Origin: Pseudomonas sp. WJP1 | Lineage (GTDB): Bacteria > Pseudomonadota > Gammaproteobacteria > Pseudomonadales > Pseudomonadaceae | Assembly (NCBI RefSeq): GCF_028471945.1 | Contig: NZ_CP110128.1 | Coordinates: forward strand, 1,972,501-2,036,500 | DNA: 64,000 nt | Reading direction: 5' to 3' | Shown: positions 1 to 9,437 of the stretch, one piece after another | Layout: each line of letters starts with the position of its first letter | How positions within the stretch are numbered: the first letter of the stretch is position 1 | The notes under the pieces: generated by a model | What the model saw: the letters and a program-made list of their open reading frames with translations, nothing else | Told to the model about the DNA's origin: nothing | Databases searched by the model: none | Program-made: the position numbers and the translations under genes

Positions 1-216
<216 letters not shown>

Positions 217-234
217 GCGTTGCGTTGACGGAAG

Positions 235-264
235 CCGGGGCCAAGTGCCCCGGTTTTTGTTTTT
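235..264 (+). terminator. Rho-independent terminator of fadBA
   Basis: A perfect 7-bp stem CCGGGGC / GCCCCGG (235-241 and 247-253) with a 5-base loop is followed by TTTTTGTTTTT. It lies 18 bases after the fadA stop codon. Confidence 0.9.
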
Positions 265-314
265 GCGGATTTTTTTATTTTTTATTTCAAACTGATTTGA
301 GTGAGGGCCGAAGC

Positions 315-551
315 ATGCCGATACAACCTGGGCTCTACCAACATTACAAAGGTCCGCAGTACCGTGTGTTCAGTGTCGCACGGCATTCGGAAACCGAGGA
401 AGAAGTGGTCTTCTACCAAGCCCTGTATGGCGATTACGGCTTTTGGGTACGCCCCTTGAGCATGTTCCTGGAGTCGGTCGAAGTTGACGGCGAACAGGTG
501 CCACGCTTTGCTTTGGTGCAGGCCGAGCCAAGCCTTTTTAACAAGCCATAA
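315..551 (+). CDS. DUF1653 family protein
   Basis: A 78-residue protein starting MPIQPGLYQHYKG. The pattern GxYxHYKGxxYRVxxxARHSET, followed by VVFYQALYGDYGFWVRPLSMFLE, is the signature of DUF1653, a small beta-rich domain of unknown function common in proteobacteria. I chose the ATG at 315 because homologues begin with this P-G-x-Y-x-H segment; an upstream in-frame extension only runs through the fadA terminator. The gene stands alone between fadA and topA. No catalytic residues are recognisable. Confidence 0.85.
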   Translation: MPIQPGLYQHYKGPQYRVFSVARHSETEEEVVFYQALYGDYGFWVRPLSMFLESVEVDGEQVPRFALVQAEPSLFNKP

Positions 552-665
552 GCTGAGTGCGCGCAGGACCCTGCGCTTGACCTCACCTTGTAGCCACTAT
601 ATATAGCGGTGCCGCGTCAGGCGCCAACCGCCTTTCACTTCTAGAATTCAGGAATTTTCTGATCC

Positions 666-3293
666 ATGGGCAAATCGCTGGTCATTGTGGAATCCCCGGC
701 TAAGGCCAAGACCATCAACAAGTATTTGGGCAACGAATACGTGGTGAAGTCGAGTATCGGCCATATCCGAGACCTGCCCACCAGCGGTTCGGCTAGCGCC
801 AGCAAAGAGCCAGCCGCCAAGCGCGGCAAGGCTGCTGCGGGCGAAGCGCCGGCCTTGTCGCCGAAAGAAAAAGCGCGCAAGCAGCTGGTCGCACGCATGG
901 GTGTCGATCCCGATCATGGCTGGAAAGCCAAGTACGAGATCCTCCCGGGCAAGGAAAAGGTCATCGAAGAGCTGCGCCGGCTCGCCAAGGATGCTGACAC
1001 CATCTATCTCGCAACCGACTTGGATCGCGAGGGGGAAGCCATTGCCTGGCACCTGCGCGAAGCCATCGGGGGTGACGACACCCGCTACAAGCGCGTGGTG
1101 TTCAACGAAATCACCAAGAAGGCGATCCAGGAAGCCTTCTCCCAGCCAGGCGAGCTGGACATCGATCGTGTCAACGCTCAGCAGGCGCGTCGTTTCCTCG
1201 ACCGCGTGGTGGGTTACATGGTGTCGCCGCTGCTGTGGGCCAAGATCGCCCGTGGCCTGTCCGCCGGTCGGGTACAGTCGGTTGCCGTGAAGCTGGTGGT
1301 GGAGCGTGAGCGCGAAATCCGTGCGTTCATTCCGGAAGAGTACTGGGAAGTCCACGCCGACCTCGGCACCGCCAAGGGCGCGACCGTGCGTTTCGACGTC
1401 GCTCGCGAGAAAGGCGAAGCCTTCAAGCCGCTGAACGAAGCCCAGGCCATGGCCGCGCTGGAAAAGCTCAAGGCGTCCAGCTACAGCATCGTCAAGCGCG
1501 AAGACAAGCCGACCAGCAGCAAGCCGTCGGCACCGTTCATCACGTCCACCCTGCAGCAGGCCGCGAGCAACCGCCTGGGCTTCGGCGTGAAGAAAACCAT
1601 GATGATGGCCCAGCGTCTGTATGAAGCCGGCTACATCACTTATATGCGTACCGACTCCACCAACCTCTCGGCCGATGCCGTGGCGATGGCGCGTACCTAT
1701 ATTGAAGGCGAGTTCGGCAAGAAGTACCTGCCGGAAAACCCGAACGTCTACAGCAGCAAGGAAGGCGCCCAGGAGGCTCACGAAGCGATTCGTCCGTCCG
1801 ACGCCAACACCGAGCCAAGCAAGCTGTCGGGCATGGAGCGTGATGCAGAACGGCTGTACGAGCTGATCTGGCGCCAGTTCCTCGCCTGCCAGATGCTGCC
1901 GGCGCAATACCTGTCGACTACCGTCACCGTCGGTGCCGGTGACTTCGAGCTGCGTGCCAAGGGCCGTATCCTCAAGTTCGACGGTTACACCCGCGTCATG
2001 CCGCAAATCGCCAAGCCGGGCGATGACGACGTGCTGCCGGACATGGCCCAGGGCGACGCGATGAAGCTGATCAAGCTTGATCCGACCCAGCACTTCACCA
2101 AGCCGCCGGCGCGTTACTCGGAAGCCAGCCTGGTCAAAGAAATGGAAAAACGCGGCATCGGTCGTCCTTCGACCTACGCGGCGATCATTTCGACCATCCA
2201 GGACCGCGGCTACGTGGCGCTGCACAACCGTCGTTTCTATTCGGAAAAGATGGGTGACATCGTCACCGAGCGCTTGTCGGAAAGTTTCTCCAACCTGATG
2301 GACTACGGCTTCACCGCCGGCATGGAAGAGCACCTCGATGACGTGGCTCAGGGCGAGCGCGACTGGAAAAACGTGCTGGACGAGTTCTACGGCGACTTCA
2401 AGAAGAAGCTCGAGGTAGCCGAGAGCCCGGAAAGTGGCATGCGTGCCAACCAGCCAGTGATGACGGACATTCCGTGCACCACCTGTGGCCGTCCGATGCA
2501 GATTCGTACTGCGTCGACCGGCGTATTCCTCGGTTGCTCGGGCTACAGCCTGCCGCCGAAAGAGCGCTGCAAGGCGACCGTCAACCTGGTGCCGGGCGAT
2601 GAAATCGCCGCGGACGACGAGGGTGAATCGGAATCGCTGGTGCTGCGCGGCAAGCACCGTTGCCCGATCTGCAGCACGGCGATGGACGCCTACCTGCTGG
2701 ACGAGAAACGCAAGCTGCACATCTGCGGTAACAACCCGGATTGCGATGGCTATGAAATCGAAGAGGGCACCTATCGCATCAAGGGCTATGAAGGTCCGAG
2801 CCTGGAATGCGACAAGTGCGGCAGCGAGATGCAACTCAAGACTGGCCGTTTCGGCAAGTTCTTCGGTTGCACCAACGCCACCTGCAAGAACACCCGCAAG
2901 CTGCTGAAAAGCGGTGATGCGGCGCCGCCGAAGATGGACCCGGTGAAGATGCCTGAGCTGAAATGCGAAAAGGTCAACGACACCTACATCCTGCGCGACG
3001 GTGCCTCGGGCCTGTTCCTGGCCGCCAGCCAGTTCCCGAAAAACCGCGAGACCCGCGCACCGCTGGTGATGGAGATCATCCCGCACAAGGATGAGATCGA
3101 TCCGAAGTATCACTTCCTCTGCGAAGCGCCGAAGAAAGATCCGGATGGCCTGCCGGCAGTGATCCGTTACAGCCGCAAGACCAAGGAGCAGTACGTGCAG
3201 ACCGAAGTCGACGGTAAGCCGACTGGCTGGAAGGCGTTCTACGACGGTGGCAAGTGGAAGGTCGAGGACAAGCGACCGGCTGCCAAGGCTTAA
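666..3293 (+). CDS. topA: DNA topoisomerase I (type IA)
   Basis: An 875-residue type IA topoisomerase that relaxes negative supercoils through a 5'-phosphotyrosyl intermediate. The N-terminal TOPRIM domain shows [17 protein letters not shown] and later the acidic DLDREGEAI. The active tyrosine lies in [12 protein letters not shown] (about residue 326). After about residue 600 there are three tetracysteine zinc-ribbon modules (CTTC...C...C, CPIC...C...C, CDKC...C...C) and a C-terminal basic tail, as in E. coli TopA. Length and domain order are normal. The gene is monocistronic, with its own terminator. Confidence 0.98.
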   Translation: MGKSLVIVESPAKAKTINKYLGNEYVVKSSIGHIRDLPTSGSASASKEPAAKRGKAAAGEAPALSPKEKARKQLVARMGVDPDHGWKAKYEILPGKEKVIEELRRLAKDADTIYLATDLDREGEAIAWHLREAIGGDDTRYKRVVFNEITKKAIQEAFSQPGELDIDRVNAQQARRFLDRVVGYMVSPLLWAKIARGLSAGRVQSVAVKLVVEREREIRAFIPEEYWEVHADLGTAKGATVRFDVAREKGEAFKPLNEAQAMAALEKLKASSYSIVKREDKPTSSKPSAPFITSTLQQAASNRLGFGVKKTMMMAQRLYEAGYITYMRTDSTNLSADAVAMARTYIEGEFGKKYLPENPNVYSSKEGAQEAHEAIRPSDANTEPSKLSGMERDAERLYELIWRQFLACQMLPAQYLSTTVTVGAGDFELRAKGRILKFDGYTRVMPQIAKPGDDDVLPDMAQGDAMKLIKLDPTQHFTKPPARYSEASLVKEMEKRGIGRPSTYAAIISTIQDRGYVALHNRRFYSEKMGDIVTERLSESFSNLMDYGFTAGMEEHLDDVAQGERDWKNVLDEFYGDFKKKLEVAESPESGMRANQPVMTDIPCTTCGRPMQIRTASTGVFLGCSGYSLPPKERCKATVNLVPGDEIAADDEGESESLVLRGKHRCPICSTAMDAYLLDEKRKLHICGNNPDCDGYEIEEGTYRIKGYEGPSLECDKCGSEMQLKTGRFGKFFGCTNATCKNTRKLLKSGDAAPPKMDPVKMPELKCEKVNDTYILRDGASGLFLAASQFPKNRETRAPLVMEIIPHKDEIDPKYHFLCEAPKKDPDGLPAVIRYSRKTKEQYVQTEVDGKPTGWKAFYDGGKWKVEDKRPAAKA

Positions 3294-3307
3294 TAGTCGT
3301 CAAACCG

Positions 3308-3350
3308 AAAAAGCCGCATGAGAACCTTTGGGTTTTCATGCGGCTTTTTT
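3308..3350 (+). terminator. Rho-independent terminator of topA
   Basis: An imperfect hairpin AAAAAGCCGCATG...CATGCGGCTTTTTT begins 15 bases after the topA stop. The paired AAAAA/TTTTTT ends make it able to work in both directions. Confidence 0.9.
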
Positions 3351-3401
3351 GTTTGCGTTGTTTGCGGGGTTCCTGGCTTCGACCTGTATTTTGTTGACTG
3401 C

Positions 3402-4140
3402 GTACATATCCATTCCTGCGGTAACGGCCACTTAGGGTTTCGCCCTTACGGCGAGTCACTTGGAAGAGCCCCAAGTAACCAAGGGCTCTTGCCCCTGGCG
3501 TTCGGTGCCTCGCTAATGCTCGGCATGCCCTCGCTCCGGTCCTGCTCCGTGGGCCCGCCGCGATGGGCCATCCTTGGCCCAGCGCGGCTAAACCGGCATC
3601 CATGCCGGTTTACCCACTGCGCAGAACCTCCACTCGGCCTCTCGATGGGGCAAGAAAATCAAAAGCCAAAGCAGAGCGAGGCGGCCTTAAAGCCGACCTG
3701 ATCGCGAGCCGTACGCGTTCCCCCCCTGTAGGAGCCAGGCTTGCCGGCGAAGAACGATAACGCGGTACAACAGATACACCGCAGCGTCTGGTTCGCCGGC
3801 AAGCCTGGCTCCTACAGGGGATCGGGGGTATCTGCAAAGATCAGGTCGGCTTTAAGGCCGCCTCGCTTTGGTTTTTGATCTGGGTGCCCCGTTAACCACG
3901 CTGGCCGAACGCAGGCATTGCGCAGTGGGTAAACCGGCAGGACGCCGGTTTAGCCGCGCTGGGCCAAGGAAGGCCCATCGCGGCGACCCACGGAGCAATG
4001 CCGGAGAGAGGGCATGCCGAGCCCTAGCGAGGCACCAAGTGGTGGGGCAAAGCCTTTTGCTTCCTTTTTGGCGTTTGAAAAAGGGAGTCGCCGTAAGGGC
4101 GAAACCATAAGTAGCCGTTACCGCAGCAATGGATATGTAC
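3402..4140. repeat. Mirror-image repeat locus A (long inverted repeat with a REP pair at the centre)
   Basis: The topA to 4359 space holds no convincing gene. The left arm starts GTACATATCCATT at 3402 and runs to about 3703. The right arm is its diverged reverse complement, from about 3839 to ATGGATATGTAC at 4140. Shared blocks include a TGCGGTAACGGC segment at the outer ends, TGCCTCGCT with GGCATGCCCTC, GATGGGCCATCC with GGCCCAGCGCGGCTAAACC, and at the inner ends GAGGCGGCC with GCCGACCTGATC. Between the arms sits a REP pair (3726-3817). A second copy of the same element lies at 52936-53611. Short open frames across it are low-quality and change between copies, so I treat them as noncoding. 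Confidence 0.85.
3726..3817. repeat. REP pair (GTAGGAGCCAGGCTTGCCGGCG class)
   Basis: CTGTAGGAGCCAGGCTTGCC at 3726 is matched by its reverse complement ending at 3817, separated by about 40 bases. It occupies the centre of repeat locus A. Confidence 0.85.
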
Positions 4141-4358
4141 TCAGACAACCATCTCCCACAGGCTTTGACGCGGGGTCGGCCGGCCTGATCGGGAGTCGTG
4201 CGCTTTTTCTCCAGGGAGCGGTTTCGCTCACAAGGGTGGTGGCGATTTATTGAGTGGGAGTGTAATTCAGGATCAGACAATGCTTGCGGGAGGAGGAGTT
4301 GATCCACGACACTGTCTGACCTGCGTGAAGCAATTATTTCGTTGTGGAGGCTGCCGTC

Positions 4359-4883
4359 ATGGCCCACGAACTCTATACCCGTACCAACCAGAAGATCTAT
4401 TTCGCCGGCCTGTCGCTGGAAGCGCTCGCCAAAGCCGAAGAGGGGCGGGCGATGAATTCCCTGGCGCTGATTCAGGCGGGGCGCGAATCGGCGTTGTTTC
4501 ACCTGTACGGCGCCTTGCTGGGCCTGTGCCACGAGATTGCCGGCTTCTATCGCTTGCCCCAGGCCAATGCCTCCCGGGCCGAATCGTTGCTGACTCGCGA
4601 AGTGCTGGAAAGCATCGCTATCCCGGAAATGGCCGAGATGGTCGAGCTGGCCAACAACCCGGAAACCTGGCTGGCCAGGTTGCTGGCTGCCCATGCGGCG
4701 TTGTTCCAGCCGCCACGGGCGCCGCACAAGCCTAAAGGCGATGTGACGCAGCCGTTGATCCTGGCGGTAAACCTCGATGAAGAAGAGGCGCCTCAGGAGC
4801 TGGGTCGCGAGGAACTGGAGAGCTGGCGGCAAAACCTGAAAAGCCTGGCCATCCGTTTTCGCGAAGGCTTGAACGAGTGCTGA
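4359..4883 (+). CDS. Conserved hypothetical protein, DUF6586-like
   Basis: A 174-residue, largely helical, cytoplasmic-looking protein (MAHELYTRTNQKIYFAGLSLE...) without signal peptide or membrane segments. It sits in the slot between topA and sulA that holds PA3010-type proteins in P. aeruginosa, for which I know no function; the DUF6586 name is from memory. The ATG at 4359 is chosen because GGAGG at 4346-4350 stands 8 bases upstream; an in-frame ATG at 4344 would place the Shine-Dalgarno inside the gene. The Glu-rich segment NLDEEEAPQELGREELE is near the C-terminus. Confidence 0.75.
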   Translation: MAHELYTRTNQKIYFAGLSLEALAKAEEGRAMNSLALIQAGRESALFHLYGALLGLCHEIAGFYRLPQANASRAESLLTREVLESIAIPEMAEMVELANNPETWLARLLAAHAALFQPPRAPHKPKGDVTQPLILAVNLDEEEAPQELGREELESWRQNLKSLAIRFREGLNEC

Positions 4884-5026
4884 GGGACTGAACAGCGCAG
4901 CGAACAACCTTTGGGGTTGTTTGCTCGACTGCTGAGTCGTTGTTCGCGAGGGTAACTGGTCAAGATCCCGAGCGAAGCCTGACCGATGCCTATATAATGC
5001 TGGCCTTTCGTGGAGAACAGACCTTT

Positions 5027-5260
5027 ATGCCAACGTCCTTTCTAGAAATTGTCGAGTTACCAGACGGCCGAATCGAGCTGCGCAGGGCTGAGGACGAGGG
5101 TTCTCTGGTTACTTTGGATTTCTCCGAGGACGCCAAAGCGTTCCTGCAAGGCCAGCACGTAGAAGTCGCCAAGGCGATGTTGAGCGTCGGCGTGCAGATG
5201 GCCGGGCGCATGGTTGAAGGCGAATTCGAGAAGGAAGAGGGGCCGCGGGTCCTTCATTGA
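5027..5260 (+). CDS. Conserved hypothetical protein (PA3009-like)
   Basis: A 77-residue acidic protein starting MPTSFLEIVELPDGRIELRR and ending EKEEGPRVLH. It occupies the conserved position upstream of sulA-lexA, transcribed towards them. I recognise no domain; the short beta-hairpin-like N-terminus and the amphipathic helix around AFLQGQHVEVAKAML suggest a small folded alpha/beta protein. ATG 5027 follows a GGAG at 5012-5015. A TATAAT occurs at 4991-4996, but no good -35 box stands before it. Confidence 0.75.
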   Translation: MPTSFLEIVELPDGRIELRRAEDEGSLVTLDFSEDAKAFLQGQHVEVAKAMLSVGVQMAGRMVEGEFEKEEGPRVLH

Positions 5261-5343
5261 TCCCCGCCTGTCGGTTTTTACCGGCACTGCCTCCAATAGG
5301 CTTCTCTATTCTTGCAGAAGCCTTGCGCGTTTAGCGTGCGCTG

Positions 5344-5820
5344 TTAACCCAGTCGAATATTCAGACTTTGAGCGTCCCCGGTCCGGGCGGCGCTGATCAG
5401 CTGTTGCCGTGAGATTTTGCTCATCGGGTTGAGCCAGCTGACCACCGTGTGGCTGCGGCCAAGGCGAAGGGCCTCGCAAGTCAGTTGCTGGGCACTTTGG
5501 GTGCCGCGGGGTTGCAGCAACAGGATGCGTTCGCGATTCAGGCCGGCGTCCCGCAGCCAGGTCTGGGTCAGGCTGGCTGGCGGGGCGATCAGGGTCAGCC
5601 AGCGTGCATCCTGGTCCTGGCTGAGTTCCCGGAGGATCGGCGCCAGAAGGTTCAGGCAGTTCCCGGCAGCACCACGCAGAGACAGTTCACTGAAGACCTC
5701 GGGTTCGGCGCTCCAGGGCGACTCGACCACTTCCTTCAGGATCGGTGCCAATGGCTGTGCCATGAAGGCCTCGAACTGAAGTGGCAGTTGGGCTTGCTGT
5801 GATGTGTGTGGGAACTGCAT
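5344..5820 (-). CDS. sulA: SOS-induced cell division inhibitor SulA
   Basis: A 158-residue SulA-family protein. When the SOS response is on, SulA binds FtsZ and blocks septation until DNA is repaired. The RecA-like core is visible as LNLLAPILRELSQDQDARWLTLIAPP, LLQPRGTQSAQQLTCEALRLGRSHTVVSWL and a C-terminal ISRQQLISAARTGDAQSLNIRLG. It lies 11 bases downstream of lexA on the same strand with no promoter of its own, so it is read from the LexA-controlled promoter as a lexA-sulA operon. This differs from the separate sulA of E. coli and is the usual arrangement in Pseudomonas. Confidence 0.92.
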   Translation of the reverse strand: MQFPHTSQQAQLPLQFEAFMAQPLAPILKEVVESPWSAEPEVFSELSLRGAAGNCLNLLAPILRELSQDQDARWLTLIAPPASLTQTWLRDAGLNRERILLLQPRGTQSAQQLTCEALRLGRSHTVVSWLNPMSKISRQQLISAARTGDAQSLNIRLG

Positions 5821-5831
5821 AAAGCCTCCTT

Positions 5832-6440
5832 TTAGCGGCGAATGACGCCGACGCTCAAGCCTTCGATCACCAGTTCCTGATCTTTAAGGTTCACTTCGAT
5901 AGGGGCAAACTCAGGGTTTTCGGCCAGCAGCCAGACTTTGCTGCCGTCGCGCTTGAAGCGTTTGACGGTGACTTCGTCGCCGATCCGCGCCACCACGATC
6001 TGGCCGTTGCGGGCTTCGCGGGTGGTGTGGACGGCCAGCAGGTCGCCGTCGAAGATGCCCACATCCTTCATGCTCATGCCGTGCACCCGCAGCAGATAAT
6101 CGGCGCGCGGGTGGAAGAACGCAGGGTTGATGTTGCAGGACTCTTCAACGTGTTGCTGGGCGAGGATCGGCGCGCCGGCTGCGACGCGGCCAATGATCGG
6201 CAGGCTGGAGTCGTCGGCCTTGGCCTCGAAACCGGGAATGCGAATGCCGCGCGAAGCGCCTGGTGTCATCTCGATCGCGCCCTTGCGGGCCAGCGCCTTG
6301 AGGTGTTCTTCTGCCGCGTTGGGCGATTTGAAACCCAGTTCCTGAGCGATTTCCGCACGGGTCGGCGGGTAGCCGTTGTCTTCGAGGCAACGTTTGATGA
6401 AGGCCAGAATCTCGGCTTGGCGTGGCGTCAGCTTTAGCAT
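5832..6440 (-). CDS. lexA: LexA repressor
   Basis: A 202-residue SOS repressor. The N-terminal winged helix ([37 protein letters not shown]) binds SOS boxes. The self-cleavage site is the Ala-Gly pair in [11 protein letters not shown]. The serine-lysine dyad is the Ser in [10 protein letters not shown] and the Lys in TVKRFKRDG. Length equals that of E. coli LexA. Two LexA boxes in its own promoter indicate autoregulation. It is transcribed with sulA and divergently from psrA. Confidence 0.98.
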   Translation of the reverse strand: MLKLTPRQAEILAFIKRCLEDNGYPPTRAEIAQELGFKSPNAAEEHLKALARKGAIEMTPGASRGIRIPGFEAKADDSSLPIIGRVAAGAPILAQQHVEESCNINPAFFHPRADYLLRVHGMSMKDVGIFDGDLLAVHTTREARNGQIVVARIGDEVTVKRFKRDGSKVWLLAENPEFAPIEVNLKDQELVIEGLSVGVIRR

Positions 6441-6450
6441 ATTGATCGCT

Positions 6451-6466
6451 CTGTCTTTTTATACAG
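6451..6466. promoter_or_regulatory. LexA (SOS) box 1
   Basis: CTGTCTTTTTATACAG is a perfect CTG-N10-CAG operator located 11 bases before the lexA start codon. Confidence 0.92.
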
Positions 6467-6469
6467 TGA

Positions 6470-6485
6470 CTGGGATTATATACAG
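6470..6485. promoter_or_regulatory. LexA (SOS) box 2
   Basis: CTGGGATTATATACAG is a second CTG-N10-CAG operator, centred 19 bases from the first. Two tandem boxes before lexA match the tight autoregulation known for this gene. Confidence 0.9.
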
Positions 6486-6610
6486 TGAAACGGTCTTGGC
6501 AATGCCCGTTTTTTTGTGTGCCGCCAGACGGTCGCTCAACCACCTGATGGAAGCTTTGCGGTTGTGTGGTTAAATGCATGACCGACCATTCCCGAAACGA
6601 ACTGCCAGAC

Positions 6611-6639
6611 TTGACAACGCACGGGCTGAAACGTATGTT
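6611..6639 (+). promoter_or_regulatory. Sigma70-type promoter of psrA
   Basis: TTGACA at 6611-6616 and TATGTT at 6634-6639 are 17 bases apart. The -10 box lies inside the first of two PsrA-type palindromes, so binding there would block transcription. Confidence 0.8.
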
Positions 6640-6654
6640 TCAAACAAGTGTTTG
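6628..6654. promoter_or_regulatory. Two adjoining PsrA operators
   Basis: GAAACGTATGTTTC (6628-6641) and CAAACAAGTGTTTG (6641-6654) are back-to-back palindromes sharing one base. Both fit the PsrA consensus of G/C-AAAC, 2-4 bases, GTTT-G/C. They overlap the -10 region of psrA, as expected for the known autorepression relieved by long-chain fatty acids. Confidence 0.88.
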
Positions 6655-6669
6655 TCAGGCGGAGTAGCC

Positions 6670-7377
6670 ATGGCCCAGTCGGAAACCGTTGAACGCATTC
6701 TCGATGCTGCCGAGCAGTTGTTCGCGGAAAAAGGTTTCGCCGAAACCTCGTTGCGCCTGATCACCAGCAAAGCGGGTGTGAACCTGGCGGCGGTGAACTA
6801 TCACTTCGGTTCCAAGAAGGCGCTGATCCAGGCCGTCTTCTCGCGTTTCCTGGGGCCTTTCTGCATCAGCCTCGATAAAGAGCTGGAGCGGCGCCAGGCG
6901 AGGCCTGAAAACAAGCCTTCCCTCGAGGAATTGCTGGAAATCCTCGTCGAGCAAGCCCTGGTGGTACAGCCACGCAGCGGCAACGACCTGTCGATTTTCA
7001 TGCGTTTGCTGGGACTGGCCTTCAGCCAGAGCCAGGGGCATTTGCGCCGTTATCTGGAAGACATGTACGGCAAGGTGTTTCGCCGCTACATGATGCTGGT
7101 CAACGAGGCTGCCCCACGCATCCCGCCGATCGAACTGTTCTGGCGCGTGCACTTCATGCTGGGTGCGGCGGCGTTCAGCATGTCCGGTATCAAGGCCTTG
7201 CGCGCGATCGCCGAAACCGACTTCGGGGTCAACACCTCCATCGAGCAGGTCATGCGCCTGATGGTGCCGTTCCTGGCGGCCGGCATGCGTGCTGAATCCG
7301 GTGTCACCGACTCGGCCATGGCCACCGCGCAACTGCGTCCTCGTAGCAAATCGACACCGGTTGCCGCCAAGGTTTAA
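6670..7377 (+). CDS. psrA: TetR-family regulator PsrA
   Basis: A 235-residue TetR-type repressor. The helix-turn-helix spans about residues 10-55 (ILDAAEQLFAEKGFAETSLRLI, then GVNLAAVNYHFGSKKALIQAV). The rest is the helical ligand-binding domain. PsrA senses long-chain fatty acids, represses itself and fad genes and activates rpoS in fluorescent pseudomonads. I chose ATG 6670 because the longer open frame from 6574 would run through the promoter and operators; AGGCGGAG stands just upstream. Divergent from lexA, in the order conserved across Pseudomonas. Confidence 0.95.
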   Translation: MAQSETVERILDAAEQLFAEKGFAETSLRLITSKAGVNLAAVNYHFGSKKALIQAVFSRFLGPFCISLDKELERRQARPENKPSLEELLEILVEQALVVQPRSGNDLSIFMRLLGLAFSQSQGHLRRYLEDMYGKVFRRYMMLVNEAAPRIPPIELFWRVHFMLGAAAFSMSGIKALRAIAETDFGVNTSIEQVMRLMVPFLAAGMRAESGVTDSAMATAQLRPRSKSTPVAAKV

Positions 7378-7535
7378 CCGCTCATGGGTGGGCGCGGCAG
7401 CTGACATCCGATAAGCTAGCCGCCCATGCCGACTCTCGTTCTGAACCCGTTCCCGCTGATGATCGCCGACCTCCCGGGTACAGCCCAGGGCGGCGCATCG
7501 TTGCGCACCGGGTTTATCGTTATCAAGGAATTGCT

Positions 7536-9295
<1,760 letters not shown>

Positions 9296-9320
9296 GACTG
9301 ACCCGATACCGGGTTGGGCT

Positions 9321-9414
9321 GTTCGCGGGCAAGCCTCGCTCCTACAGGATTCAGGTCGATCACAAATGTCGCGATCGGCTCAATACCTGTAGGAGCGTGG
9401 CTTGCCCGCGATAG
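9321..9414. repeat. REP pair
   Basis: GTTCGCGGGCAAGCCTCGCT with CCTACAGG (9321-9348) and its near reverse complement at 9386-9414 surround about 37 bases. The pair lies between the convergent ends of the phosphorylase and helicase genes. Confidence 0.8.
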
Positions 9415-9437
9415 CGATCTGTCAGGCGCCGCAGTTC

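Noticed and set aside
648..3113. An 821-codon open frame on the minus strand opposite topA
   Set aside because: It is a GC-skew shadow of topA: no family motifs, biased to Arg/His/Gln/Leu, and topA on the other strand is certain.
3852..4907. A 351-codon open frame running through the repeat locus and the reverse of the DUF6586-like gene
   Set aside because: Half of it is repeat DNA that is not conserved as protein in locus B, and half is antisense of a better-supported gene.
4978..4996. TATAAT box upstream of the small gene at 5027
   Set aside because: No acceptable -35 element at 16-18 bases spacing, so not listed as a promoter.
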